This document shows, piece by piece, positions 19,248 to 28,881 of a DNA stretch of 64,000 nt; position 1 is the first letter of the stretch; each line of letters begins with the position of its first letter. The notes under the pieces are model-generated. The model was given only the letters and a program-made list of their open reading frames with translations, made no database searches and had not been told where the DNA came from. The stretch spans positions 1 to 64,000 of the forward strand of contig NZ_MEJH01000015.1 of the NCBI RefSeq assembly GCF_001953635.1, in the 5' to 3' direction. A program made the translations under genes and the position numbers. This DNA comes from Alteromonas abrolhosensis (lineage in GTDB: Bacteria; Pseudomonadota; Gammaproteobacteria; Enterobacterales; Alteromonadaceae).

Positions 19248-20582
19248 ATGGCTATCAGAGGCGAATTTTCCTCTCGTATAGGGTTCGTGCTAGCAGCGGC
19301 AGGCTCAGCAGTAGGACTAGGTAATATCTGGGGCTTTCCCACAAAGGTAGCAAGTAACGGCGGTGCAGCGTTTGTTCTCGTTTACTTATTACTTGCTTTC
19401 GTACTTGCTTATCCCGTACTTATGGCTGAACTCATCATTGGACGTAGCTCACGTTCAAATATGGTAGACGCTTTAGGTAAAATCTCAGGTAACTTCATTG
19501 GAAGGCTAACCGGGATATGGGGCTGTGTTACCGTATCGCTTATCCTGGCTTTCTACGCCATTGTTGGTGGGTGGATGCTGGTTTATTTCGCTGATGCTGC
19601 TGTAAGTATGGTTGGATTAACAAGCGCCAGCGACTGGTTACTTACATCCTCAGTTACGCGTAACGTTATTTTCTGCTTTTTATTCATGGGGTTAACTGCA
19701 TTCATCGTAGTAGGTGGCGTAAAGTCGGGAATTGAAAAGTGGTCAGTGCGACTTATGCCTACTCTGGTCATTCTTATCCTTGCATTGATTGTTTATGTAA
19801 GTCTTCAACCGGGGGCGGTAGAGGGCTGGTCAGCGTATCTAGTACCTGATTTCTCCCGTGTTTTAGATCCAGACTTGCTTATTAATGCAATGGGACAAGC
19901 ATTCTTCTCTATGTCATTGGGTGTAGGTACGATGCTGGTTTATGGGTCATACCTAAGCAAGAATGAAAACTTACCGAGTATTGGTGCTTCTGTTGCTCTA
20001 GTAGATATTGGCGTAGCGGTTATTGCAGGTATGTTAATTATTCCCGCTATGTACGTTGCGCTAAATAATGGTGTTGAAATCTTCACACCGGAAGGCGCAT
20101 TGATTCAAGGCGACACACTTATATTCAAGGTCTTACCCGCACTGTTTGATACAATCGGAACAGTAGGGCTTTTCGTTGCGTTTACCTTTTTTGCCCTAAT
20201 GGCAATTGCAGCAGTCACGTCGTCCATTTCAATGCTAGAAGTACCCGTTGCATTTATGGTAGAGAGTAAGGGCCTTCAACGCAAGAAAGCCGTCTTGCTG
20301 ATGTCATCAGTAATTTTCGCACTTAGCTGCATCATTATTTTAAATTTTGACGCGTTGTTTGGTTTCGTGATTGCACTTACTACTGAATACAGCCAGCCTT
20401 TACTTGGCTTTGCACTTTGTATTTTTGCTGGTTGGGTTTGGCGCAGAGACGCGATATTAGAAGAACTTAAACAAGGCGACCAATTTGCTGAACACAGTAT
20501 TTTCTGGAAGATTTGGCCTTGGTATGTTCGTTTTGTGTGTCCAGTGATTATTGCGCTAATGTTCTATCGCTCAGTATTCTAG
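19248..20582 (+). CDS. Sodium-dependent neurotransmitter-symporter-family amino-acid transporter
   Basis: 444 residues and about 11 hydrophobic segments, as in bacterial NSS proteins such as MhsT and Tyt1. The first helix carries the sodium/substrate signature AAAGSAVGLGNIWGFP. It imports an amino acid or related amine with Na+; the substrate cannot be read from sequence. The ATG at 19248 has AAAGGGA upstream. The preceding prc terminator and an 84-base gap to the next gene suggest a separate unit possibly shared with the antiporter. Confidence 0.9.
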   Translation: MAIRGEFSSRIGFVLAAAGSAVGLGNIWGFPTKVASNGGAAFVLVYLLLAFVLAYPVLMAELIIGRSSRSNMVDALGKISGNFIGRLTGIWGCVTVSLILAFYAIVGGWMLVYFADAAVSMVGLTSASDWLLTSSVTRNVIFCFLFMGLTAFIVVGGVKSGIEKWSVRLMPTLVILILALIVYVSLQPGAVEGWSAYLVPDFSRVLDPDLLINAMGQAFFSMSLGVGTMLVYGSYLSKNENLPSIGASVALVDIGVAVIAGMLIIPAMYVALNNGVEIFTPEGALIQGDTLIFKVLPALFDTIGTVGLFVAFTFFALMAIAAVTSSISMLEVPVAFMVESKGLQRKKAVLLMSSVIFALSCIIILNFDALFGFVIALTTEYSQPLLGFALCIFAGWVWRRDAILEELKQGDQFAEHSIFWKIWPWYVRFVCPVIIALMFYRSVF

Positions 20583-20665
20583 CGCTAGGCTCAAAGATAA
20601 TAGCTCAATCGTAGTCAGCACGCTCAACGCGTTAAAAATACAATAATAAGGTTTTTGAAATCGAC

Positions 20666-22141
20666 ATGACGAACAAAGAAATAAAAACACCGTCACTTCT
20701 TGATGCATTACTTCCTATTCTTGCATTAGTCGTAATGATGGGAAGCGCAGTTTATCTTTTTGCAGATAACTCTTCATATGGTCCTAACCAAATTGCTCTT
20801 CTTTTAGCTATGGGCTTGGCTGCCATTATCGGTATGAAAAATGGTTATAGCTGGAAGACAATCGAGAAGGGCATCGTTGACGGTATCTCTATGTCTTTGG
20901 GCGCCTGCTTAATTCTACTAGCCGTGGGTTCACTCATTGGTACGTGGATGCTTGCTGGAACCGTACCCACGCTTATTTATTTTGGTTTAGAGTTGCTTAA
21001 CCCTTCGTTTTTCTATGCTGCTGCTTGTTTAATTTGTGCAGTTGTTGCAATGAGTATTGGCAGTTCATGGACCACTGCCGCTACAGTGGGTGTTGCGTTA
21101 ATGGGCGTTTCTGCAGGCATGGAAATGTCGGCAGCAATCACGGCTGGGGCAGTGGTGTCTGGCGCTTATTTTGGCGATAAAATCTCACCTTTGTCAGAGA
21201 CAACTAACTTGGCGCCAGCTGTTGCGGGTACCGATTTATTTGAGCATATTCGCTACATGCTTTGGACAACCATTCCAAGCTTTGTTATTGCACTTATTCT
21301 ATTTACGATTCTAGGCTTTAGCGAAGTCGGTGAAGCCAAAGCAGAGCGCATTGAACAAATGCAGCTGCTGCTAAATGAGTCTTTTGATTTGGGCTGGCAC
21401 TTACTTGTTCCATTAGTAGTTCTGCTAACGTTAGCCATTAAAAAAATGCCTGCATTCCCGGCAGTGTTCATGGGTGCCTTGCTAGGTGGCATATGGGCTG
21501 TTGTGTTTCAGTGGGACGTAGTTACCTCTATGGCAAGTAGCGACGATTCAGTGAATGTTGGCGCGCTGAAAGTGGTCTGGACTGCGCTATTTGATGGCGT
21601 AAGCTTTTCAACGCCCGACGAGAACTTAAATAGCTTACTTTCTCGTGGCGGTATGTCTTCCATGTTAAATACCATTTGGTTGATCATTTGTGCTATGTCG
21701 TTCGGTGCCGTATTAGAGCGTGTTGGACTATTAAAGCGTGCAGTTTCAGCCATACTCATTGGCGCTAAATCTGCCGGAGATATGGTGAGCCGAACTATTC
21801 TTACTTGTTTTGGTACTAACTTGGTTACTGCCGACCAATACATCTCAATTGTAATGCCTGGTCGTATGTATAAAGAAGAATTCAAAAAGCGTGGCTTAGA
21901 CCAGCTGAATCTTTCTCGCAGCCTTGAAGACGGCGGCACGCTAACGTCACCACTTATTCCTTGGAACACGTGTGGTGCTTATATGCACAGCGTTTTATTA
22001 GTAAATCCATTTGATTACGTTTTCTATGCATTCTTCAACGTAATAAACCCGATCCTTGCTGTTGTTTACGCGTATTTAGGTATTAAGATTTTACGTATTA
22101 CGCCACCGCATGTTGAAGTAAACAGCAAAGGTACGGTTTAA
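20666..22141 (+). CDS. nhaC: NhaC-family Na+/H+ antiporter
   Basis: 491 residues with about 12 membrane segments. Features of the NhaC family include GMKNGYSWKTIEKGI, SIGSSWTTAATVGVALMG, the GAYFGDKISPLSETTNLAPA block and LIPWNTCGAYMH near the C-terminus. It would exchange cytoplasmic Na+ for H+, or for a carboxylate as in malate/lactate members. Its position after a Na+-driven symporter suits Na+ recycling in a marine bacterium, an inference from context. Confidence 0.88.
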   Translation: MTNKEIKTPSLLDALLPILALVVMMGSAVYLFADNSSYGPNQIALLLAMGLAAIIGMKNGYSWKTIEKGIVDGISMSLGACLILLAVGSLIGTWMLAGTVPTLIYFGLELLNPSFFYAAACLICAVVAMSIGSSWTTAATVGVALMGVSAGMEMSAAITAGAVVSGAYFGDKISPLSETTNLAPAVAGTDLFEHIRYMLWTTIPSFVIALILFTILGFSEVGEAKAERIEQMQLLLNESFDLGWHLLVPLVVLLTLAIKKMPAFPAVFMGALLGGIWAVVFQWDVVTSMASSDDSVNVGALKVVWTALFDGVSFSTPDENLNSLLSRGGMSSMLNTIWLIICAMSFGAVLERVGLLKRAVSAILIGAKSAGDMVSRTILTCFGTNLVTADQYISIVMPGRMYKEEFKKRGLDQLNLSRSLEDGGTLTSPLIPWNTCGAYMHSVLLVNPFDYVFYAFFNVINPILAVVYAYLGIKILRITPPHVEVNSKGTV

Positions 22142-22188
22142 CAACACGTTCCAACTAACCCCACGTAGGCTTTCTTCTAGGAGGATCT

Positions 22189-24798
22189 ATGTCAGTTCAA
22201 GCTAAACGCCGGGCGGATTATCAGCCGCCCGCTTTTTCAATAGCGACAGTTGACCTACATATAACGCTTCACCCAACTCAAACTAAAGTTATTAGTACAT
22301 TAGCGGTAACTCGCAGCGGCGAGCATAATAATCCTTTAGTCCTCGATGGCGATAATTTATCGCTAGATTCCATTGCTATTAACGGCACGCCTTTATCTAC
22401 CAGTGAATACACAGTAACAGATAGTTCACTAAGCATTGTTACTGACCTGGATGACTTCGTATTAGAAATTACCAATACGATTGCCCCTGAACAGAATAAA
22501 GCACTGGAAGGTTTGTATTTATCAGGTGGTGCTTATTGCACGCAGTGTGAAGCGGAAGGTTTTCGCCGCATTACCTATTTTCTAGACCGTCCTGATGTTT
22601 TATCGGTCTACACAGTAACCGTGGTTGCCGATAAATCAGTGCCTATGCTGCTAGCAAACGGCAACCCTGTAGAGAAAGGCGATATAGACGAGAACACACA
22701 CTTCGTTAAATGGCACGACCCACACCCGAAACCTTGCTACCTATTTGCACTTGTCGCCGGCGACTTTGATTTACTCACCGATAGCTACACGACTACGAGT
22801 GGAAAAAAGGTTGCACTAGAACTTTATGTTGATAAGGGTAAAAAGTCTCAAGGTGTCTTCGCATTAGAATCGCTCAAGCGGGCGATGAAGTGGGACGAAG
22901 ATGTTTTTGGTTTAGAATACGACCTTGATATTTACATGATTGTTGCCGTTGACTTCTTCAATATGGGAGCGATGGAAAACAAAGGGTTAAATGTATTCAA
23001 CAGTAAGTTTGTATTAGCTGATCAAAAGAGTGCGACTGACGATGACTTTTTTAATGTGGAGTCGGTAATCGCGCACGAATACTTTCACAACTGGACAGGC
23101 AACCGGGTTACCTGTCGCGATTGGTTCCAGTTAAGTCTTAAAGAAGGCTTAACCGTTTTTAGAGATCAACAGTTCAGCGCTGATATGACTTCAGCATTGA
23201 GCAACCGTATAAAACATGTTCGTGTCATGCGTGAACACCAATTTGCGGAAGACGCAAGCGCAATGAGCCATCCGATTCGCCCTGAAGAAGTTATTGAGAT
23301 GAACAATTTCTATACGGTGACGGTTTATGACAAAGGCGCAGAAGTTATTCGCATGTTCCACACATTGTTAGGGGCTGATGGCTTCAGACGCGGAATGGAT
23401 GAATACTTTAGACGGCACGATGGTCAGGCAGTAACGTGTGACGATTTCATTGCAGCTATGCAGTCTGCCACTGATTTAGATTTAACCCAATTTGCGCGCT
23501 GGTACAGTCAATCTGGTACGCCAGTAATTTCAGTTGAGCATAGTACTGAAGATGCTGAAAATGGCGCAGTGAAGCATACTTTCACACTGTCACAGCACAC
23601 ACCGGCCACCTCCGATCAAAGTGAAAAGCTTCCGCTGTACATACCAGTTAACATCGAAATTATCGACGAGAAGGGTCATACCTATACAGATAATGAGTCG
23701 GTCATTCAAAACGGAATGGTTATTCTCAAAGACGCCTCCATGCACTTCACTGTCAACGCAGAGACTGACCAATTGACGCCCGTAGTATTGGGTAATTTTT
23801 CTGCTCCAGCAAAGGTGGAAAATCCGCTGGGAATAGGTTCGTTACTTACTATCTTTAAATATGCTCAAGACCCGTTTAATCGATGGGACGCAATGCAAAC
23901 TTTGTATGACCGCTGCGTTAAACAACTAGAAGAGTCACCTGGTTCTGCCATTAGTAATGACATCTGGGACGGTATCAAGCATGCGATAGCACAAGAGCAA
24001 AACAATCTTGAGTTGCTAGGTGAGTGTTTAGTTATCCCTTCATTTGAAACCTTATGTCAAAGCCGCAGCAATATTAACGTTTCTGCACTTTCGAAAGCGA
24101 GAAAGGCATTTTGCGACCAGTTTGCTCGTGCACTAGAGCAAGAATTATTACAAGTTTTCAACAACATCGAGAAAACGGCTTATCAATATAACCAAGAAGC
24201 TGTCAATCAACGACGTTGTAAAAATGTGGTGCTCGCTCACTTGGCGAGATTGTCACAGCATGAAAACCTCGTTGTGTCTCAGTTCGACACCGCCGATAAC
24301 ATGACTGACACACTAGGTGCATTGCGAAGTGCCCAGCACTGTAGTGCATCCACCTTTGATAGGTTAATGGAAAGATTCGAAGAAACATGGAATCATGATC
24401 CTCTTGTGTTGGACAAATGGTTCGCGCTTCATGCGACACAAAATCGAGACGATATTTTCGCAACTATCACTATGTTGTGCGAACACCCACAGTTCGCGAT
24501 GAGTAACCCTAACCGCGTTCGTTCTGTTATAGGTAGTTTTGCATTCTATAATAGTGAAAGGTTCCACGCGCTCGATGGCAGCGGATACAAATTCGTTACC
24601 GACTATTTACTTAAGCTAGACGCAGTAAATCCACAGGTAGCGGCGCGTATTGTGACACCTTTAACCCAATGGCGAGGCTTTGCAAGCGAACACCAAGTTC
24701 ACATGAAGCAGCAGCTTGGGCGCTTGCTTAATCACAAAGGCCTAAGTAAAGACGTGTTTGAAAAAGTAAGTAAAAGCCTTGCTTATGACAAGCATTAG
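22189..24798 (+). CDS. pepN: Aminopeptidase N (M1 family)
   Basis: 869 residues, typical of the proteobacterial PepN. The substrate-binding GAMEN motif is in NMGAMENKGLNVFN, and the zinc site is HEYFH (HEXXH) followed 18 residues on by Glu in LKEGLTVFRD. It removes N-terminal amino acids from peptides in the cytoplasm. A perfect AGGAGG ribosome site lies at 22179-22184. The 3' end overlaps the DUF2835 gene by 14 bases. Confidence 0.95.
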   Translation: MSVQAKRRADYQPPAFSIATVDLHITLHPTQTKVISTLAVTRSGEHNNPLVLDGDNLSLDSIAINGTPLSTSEYTVTDSSLSIVTDLDDFVLEITNTIAPEQNKALEGLYLSGGAYCTQCEAEGFRRITYFLDRPDVLSVYTVTVVADKSVPMLLANGNPVEKGDIDENTHFVKWHDPHPKPCYLFALVAGDFDLLTDSYTTTSGKKVALELYVDKGKKSQGVFALESLKRAMKWDEDVFGLEYDLDIYMIVAVDFFNMGAMENKGLNVFNSKFVLADQKSATDDDFFNVESVIAHEYFHNWTGNRVTCRDWFQLSLKEGLTVFRDQQFSADMTSALSNRIKHVRVMREHQFAEDASAMSHPIRPEEVIEMNNFYTVTVYDKGAEVIRMFHTLLGADGFRRGMDEYFRRHDGQAVTCDDFIAAMQSATDLDLTQFARWYSQSGTPVISVEHSTEDAENGAVKHTFTLSQHTPATSDQSEKLPLYIPVNIEIIDEKGHTYTDNESVIQNGMVILKDASMHFTVNAETDQLTPVVLGNFSAPAKVENPLGIGSLLTIFKYAQDPFNRWDAMQTLYDRCVKQLEESPGSAISNDIWDGIKHAIAQEQNNLELLGECLVIPSFETLCQSRSNINVSALSKARKAFCDQFARALEQELLQVFNNIEKTAYQYNQEAVNQRRCKNVVLAHLARLSQHENLVVSQFDTADNMTDTLGALRSAQHCSASTFDRLMERFEETWNHDPLVLDKWFALHATQNRDDIFATITMLCEHPQFAMSNPNRVRSVIGSFAFYNSERFHALDGSGYKFVTDYLLKLDAVNPQVAARIVTPLTQWRGFASEHQVHMKQQLGRLLNHKGLSKDVFEKVSKSLAYDKH

Positions 24799-25027
24799 AC
24801 CGTCTGACTCCGTCTTTTATTTTTCTATAAACGCACCTTATCAGCAATGTGAGGTGCTCTATGTTCCGTCAATGCCGGACGTGGTAATGGTTAGTGAGTC
24901 AGGAATTAGCGTTCAGGTTCCCACTAATCGGTTGCGCCAGTTTGTGACATCGGATGGCATCAAAGGTCGTTTTAGGATGATTGTCGATGCGAACAAAAAA
25001 ATTAAATCTTTCGAAAGGCTCGCTTAG
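24785..25027 (+). CDS. DUF2835 family protein
   Basis: 80 residues. The pattern of a short aromatic N-terminus (VFYFSINAPYQQCEVLY) followed by VQVPTNRLRQFVTSDGIKGRFRM matches DUF2835, small proteins of gammaproteobacteria with no known function. ATG at 24785 is preferred to a TTG two codons earlier. It starts inside the end of pepN (14-base overlap), so is translationally coupled. The stop sits in a GAAAGGC/GCCTTTC hairpin (25013-25035) that may act as a weak terminator. Confidence 0.8.
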   Translation: MTSIRPSDSVFYFSINAPYQQCEVLYVPSMPDVVMVSESGISVQVPTNRLRQFVTSDGIKGRFRMIVDANKKIKSFERLA

Positions 25028-25362
25028 GGCCTTTCTATTCCAAGCTCACCCTCCACATAGTTTTGGTTCTGAAATTCTCTTAAAAAAGCTTTAGTCAGTT
25101 AAAACTTCGAATCCCTTCGCTAATACGAAATTTGCCTCAACATTCCTTTACAACAAATTTGTACAATTTTCCTGCAAGTTTATAAATGCCTTTTATACTG
25201 ACAATAAAGCAATAACTATTTGATACGACTAATGTTGTAAATTTTGTTAACTGGTAGGATTAGTTCTTGCGGTTATGGCAAAATGATGTAATGATTTTGT
25301 TAATCGTTATGGTTGGTCATGATGTCACGTATTAAGTCACATCGACTTGGGAGTATAAAAAT
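25028..25362 (+). other. Leader/promoter region of the DUF1302-DUF1329 locus
   Basis: 335 AT-rich bases with no gene. This is the only large upstream space for the envelope locus, so its promoter must be here. Runs such as TTGTTAACTGG and TTGTTAATCG could be -35 elements, but no box pair stands out. No strong hairpin beyond the one at 25013-25035. Confidence 0.4.
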
Positions 25363-27423
25363 ATGAAAAACGGGCCTAGCGCTTTTAAGATATCACCGGT
25401 AGCAGCGGGAGTTCTCTCACTGCTAGGTGCTGCTGCAGTACCAGCACACGCTGCAAATTGGCAAGTAGGTGATGTAAGTATTTCTTTAGATTCAACATTT
25501 ACATTAGCTACAAGTATTCGAACAGAGGCACGAGATTACAGCCTTATTGGTAACAGTAACCACCCTCAATTCGACTGGAGCGGTTATCACGCAGCTTTCA
25601 ACCCTATATACCCAAGTGCCGATGTGTGGGCGCTGGCAGATGGCGGTTACTCAACTAACGGTGATTTGGGTAACCTTGCGCACGATCCAGGTGACGCATT
25701 TGCAACGCAAATTTCAGGAAGCCATGAATTAGACGTTAATTTTGGTGACTATGGTTTCTTCGCCCGTGGCTTTTGGTTCTACGACTTCGAGCAAATGGAC
25801 GGCGATCGCCCATATTCTAACCCGATTACGGGCAACCAATACGACCTGTGCCAAGATCCTGAAGCAGAAGACCTACTTTGTACCGATGTACGTTTATACG
25901 ATGCATTTTTCTACGGCGATTGGTGGATTGGTGACAAGCCGCTTACACTTCGCGTAGGTCGTCAGGTAATCAGCTGGGGTGAGAGTACTTTCATTCAGCA
26001 TGGTATTAACACTACTAACCCTGTAGACGTTACCCGTGCACGCGCACCAGGCGCAGAACTGAAAGAAGTATTCCTTCCTGTAGGTATGGTATACGCGTCA
26101 TTAGGTTTAACAGATACTGTTAGTATTTCTGGTTACTATCAATACGAGTGGGAACGCAGCTGGCTTCCAGTATCTGGTAGCTACTTTGCCGGTAACGATT
26201 TTGCGGGTGAGGGCGGTCAACGCCAGAATATTCAGCTTGGCTTCAGTGGTAACCCTGATATCGACTTAGATCACCTATTAAGTGCTTTAAATGGCTACGG
26301 TGACTTACTTCGTTCAGGCGCAAATCCTGCTGATATTTCGCAAGCTTACCTGGCTTATCCTACAAAGGTAGCTATTCGTGGCTTCTCGGATGAAGCGCAC
26401 AACGATGCAGATGATCAAGGCCAGTATGGTTTGCGTTTAACCTGGTTTGCTGAAAACTTGAACGAAACTGAATTCAGTTTCTATCACATTAATTATCACA
26501 GCCAACGTCCGCTTATTTCTGGTAAAACTTCAGACTTTACTGCTGAAGGCATTGGTGCTGACTTAGCATTCTTAGCTACTAATACCGTAACTCGCGATAA
26601 CATTACTGAACTGGGTGCATTTACTCAATCAGAGTTCTATTACCCTGAAGACATCAAACTTTACGGTATGAGTTTTAACACTAACATTGGCACTACAGCC
26701 CTCGCTGGTGAATTCGCTTACCGTGTAGACGAGCCACTTCAAATCGATGATGTAGAGTTGCTTTATATGGGTATGCCAGAACAGCTAGCAAACGCAGGCC
26801 TTCGTCCTGATTTAGCAGGCATCTCTCAACTAAACAATATCGGAAGAGCAGTGGGCCCAGGCGAAACAGCTGACGGCTACCTTTTCTCTGATACATGGCA
26901 AATGCAGTTTACCGCCTCTCATGTATTTGGCCCTAAATTCGGCTCTGACAACTTCGTGTTACTAGGCGAAGTAGGTTATGTAAACGTTGTTGATATGCCA
27001 GATCCAAACGTAATTCGTTTAAATGCGCCAGGTACATCGCGTACTCCTTCACTAGAGCCTATCAATGGCAACAATCGTGAAGGCCTACACCAGGCGTTAT
27101 CTGACGGACCAGAGACAAACCCGTTTGCTACTAACGATGCGTGGGGTTACCGCTTACTTGCTGTCGCTGATTACAACGACATCATGGCCGGCATTAACCT
27201 ACGTGCTCGTGCAACGTTCTCTCACGATGTAGAGGGTACAACACCAGATCCTCTATTCCTTTTCACAGAAGATGTTAAGTCTGCTGCAATTTCATTGACG
27301 TTCGACTACCTAAGCAAGTGGTCAGCAACGGCGTCGTACAGCGCTTTCTGGGGCGGCATTGGTACTACTAATGCGTTATCAGACAGAGACTTCGTTTCAT
27401 TTAACATCAAATATGCAATCTAA
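25363..27423 (+). CDS. DUF1302 family outer-membrane barrel protein
   Basis: 686 residues. A signal peptide ends at about 31 (AAAVPAHA|ANW), then the sequence is Gly/Asn/Asp- and aromatic-rich with alternating beta strands and ends FVSFNIKYAI, typical of an outer-membrane barrel. GDKPLTLRVGRQVISWGES and the LPVGMVYASLGL block are landmarks of DUF1302. Members are regularly next to DUF1329 genes, as here (11 bases downstream). Function unproven; a role in moving hydrophobic compounds across the outer membrane is an inference. Confidence 0.87.
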   Translation: MKNGPSAFKISPVAAGVLSLLGAAAVPAHAANWQVGDVSISLDSTFTLATSIRTEARDYSLIGNSNHPQFDWSGYHAAFNPIYPSADVWALADGGYSTNGDLGNLAHDPGDAFATQISGSHELDVNFGDYGFFARGFWFYDFEQMDGDRPYSNPITGNQYDLCQDPEAEDLLCTDVRLYDAFFYGDWWIGDKPLTLRVGRQVISWGESTFIQHGINTTNPVDVTRARAPGAELKEVFLPVGMVYASLGLTDTVSISGYYQYEWERSWLPVSGSYFAGNDFAGEGGQRQNIQLGFSGNPDIDLDHLLSALNGYGDLLRSGANPADISQAYLAYPTKVAIRGFSDEAHNDADDQGQYGLRLTWFAENLNETEFSFYHINYHSQRPLISGKTSDFTAEGIGADLAFLATNTVTRDNITELGAFTQSEFYYPEDIKLYGMSFNTNIGTTALAGEFAYRVDEPLQIDDVELLYMGMPEQLANAGLRPDLAGISQLNNIGRAVGPGETADGYLFSDTWQMQFTASHVFGPKFGSDNFVLLGEVGYVNVVDMPDPNVIRLNAPGTSRTPSLEPINGNNREGLHQALSDGPETNPFATNDAWGYRLLAVADYNDIMAGINLRARATFSHDVEGTTPDPLFLFTEDVKSAAISLTFDYLSKWSATASYSAFWGGIGTTNALSDRDFVSFNIKYAI

Positions 27424-27434
27424 GAGTGGTATTT

Positions 27435-28802
27435 ATGATTAGAAAAGTAGGAATTATCGCTGCGGCTTTGTCACTTGCTTTGTCAGGTGCGAGCGCGATG
27501 GCAAAGGTGTCTGATGCAGATGCCAACAAACTAGGTAACGAGTTGACGCCACTGGGTGCTATGAAAGCAGGTAATGCGGACGGCAGTATTCCAGCGTGGA
27601 CTGGCGGTATTACCTCTGCTCCAGCGGGTTATACGGTAGGTGATCATCACCCAGACCCATATCCTGAAGATAAGGTGCTGTTTGAAATTACTGCACAAAA
27701 CTACAAAGAGTATGCAGAATTCTTATCTGAAGGTCAGAAAAAGCTTTTCGAAGCTTACCCTGAAACCTTCCGTATGCCGGTTTACCCAACGCGCCGTTCT
27801 GCGTCTAACCCGCAGGCTGTTTACGACGCAACTAAGGTAAACGCAACTAATGCAGAATTATTAGACGGCGGTAACGGAATTAAAGGTGCAGTACTCGGTA
27901 TTCCTTTCCCAATCCCTCAAAACGGTCTTGAGGCAATTTGGAACCATATTCTACGCTATCGTGGTGAAGCGGTTCAGCGTAACGGTGGTCAAGCAGCAGT
28001 TACCACTGGCGGTGATTACAACGTAATTGGTTTTGATGAACAATTATTAATTAAGTACGCGGAAGAAGGTGCTACACCAGAAAAGCTAACTGACGAAAAC
28101 GTACTTTTCATGTTCAAGCAAAAAGTAACTAAACCTGCACGTTTGGCTGGAACTGCATTACTTGTTCATGAAACGGTTGACCAGGTTAAAGAGCCACGTA
28201 AAGCATGGACATACAACACAGGTCAGCGCCGTGTTCGTTTGGCGCCAAACATTGCTTATGATACGCCAGGAACAGCGGCTGACGGCCTTCGTACTACTGA
28301 TGACTTTGATATGTTTAACGGCTCTCCAAACCGCTACAACTGGAAGTTAGTAGGTAAAAGAGAAATGTTTGTAGCGTATAATAACTACGCGCTACATTCA
28401 GATAATGCTAAGTACGATGATATCTTAAAGCCTAACCACGTTAATCCAGACTTAACACGTTGGGAAAAACACCGTGTTTGGGAAGTGGAAGCTACCTTGA
28501 AAGACGGATTCCGTCATATTTATCAGAAACGTGTTTTCTTCATTGACGAAGACAGCTGGCAAATTCAAGTTGCTGATATGTATGATAATCGTGGCGAACT
28601 TTATCGCGTTGGTGTAGCGTATGGTGTGAACTATTATGAAGTTCCAACTCAGTGGTCAACGTTAGACGTTTACCATGACTTGAACTCACGTCGTTACCTG
28701 GCCATCGGCCTAGATAACGAAGAAGAGATGTACGACTTCACCGTACGTCCTCGAGATGTGGAATTCACACCTCAGGCGTTACGACGAGAAGGTATGCGCT
28801 AA
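27435..28802 (+). CDS. DUF1329 family exported protein (LolB-like fold)
   Basis: 455 residues from the ATG at 27435, chosen over a GTG 3 codons earlier because MIRKVGIIAAALSLALSG gives a clean signal peptide. Landmarks are ELTPLGAMKAGNADGSIPAWTGG near the mature N-terminus and the late EVEATLKDGFRHIYQKRVF. No lipobox Cys, so it is expected to be periplasmic. The DUF1329 fold resembles LolA/LolB lipid carriers, as I recall from the family description. It pairs with the upstream barrel protein. Confidence 0.87.
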   Translation: MIRKVGIIAAALSLALSGASAMAKVSDADANKLGNELTPLGAMKAGNADGSIPAWTGGITSAPAGYTVGDHHPDPYPEDKVLFEITAQNYKEYAEFLSEGQKKLFEAYPETFRMPVYPTRRSASNPQAVYDATKVNATNAELLDGGNGIKGAVLGIPFPIPQNGLEAIWNHILRYRGEAVQRNGGQAAVTTGGDYNVIGFDEQLLIKYAEEGATPEKLTDENVLFMFKQKVTKPARLAGTALLVHETVDQVKEPRKAWTYNTGQRRVRLAPNIAYDTPGTAADGLRTTDDFDMFNGSPNRYNWKLVGKREMFVAYNNYALHSDNAKYDDILKPNHVNPDLTRWEKHRVWEVEATLKDGFRHIYQKRVFFIDEDSWQIQVADMYDNRGELYRVGVAYGVNYYEVPTQWSTLDVYHDLNSRRYLAIGLDNEEEMYDFTVRPRDVEFTPQALRREGMR

Positions 28803-28817
28803 TCGCCTTACACAACA

Positions 28818-28844
28818 AACGGTTGGCAATTGCCAGCCGTTTTT
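28818..28844 (+). terminator. Terminator between DUF1329 and YCF48-like genes
   Basis: Ten-pair stem AACGGTTGGC / GCCAGCCGTT (one G-T pair) and a T run. It separates the first two genes of the envelope locus from the last two, so these may be differently expressed. Confidence 0.85.
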
Positions 28845-28881
28845 GTATGCAGACAATTATAAATAGGGGGAATGGTTAATT

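Noticed and set aside
23225..23235. An 11-base match to one arm of the loxP-like palindrome inside pepN
   Set aside because: Only half a site, in a conserved coding sequence with no mirrored second arm; chance is likely.
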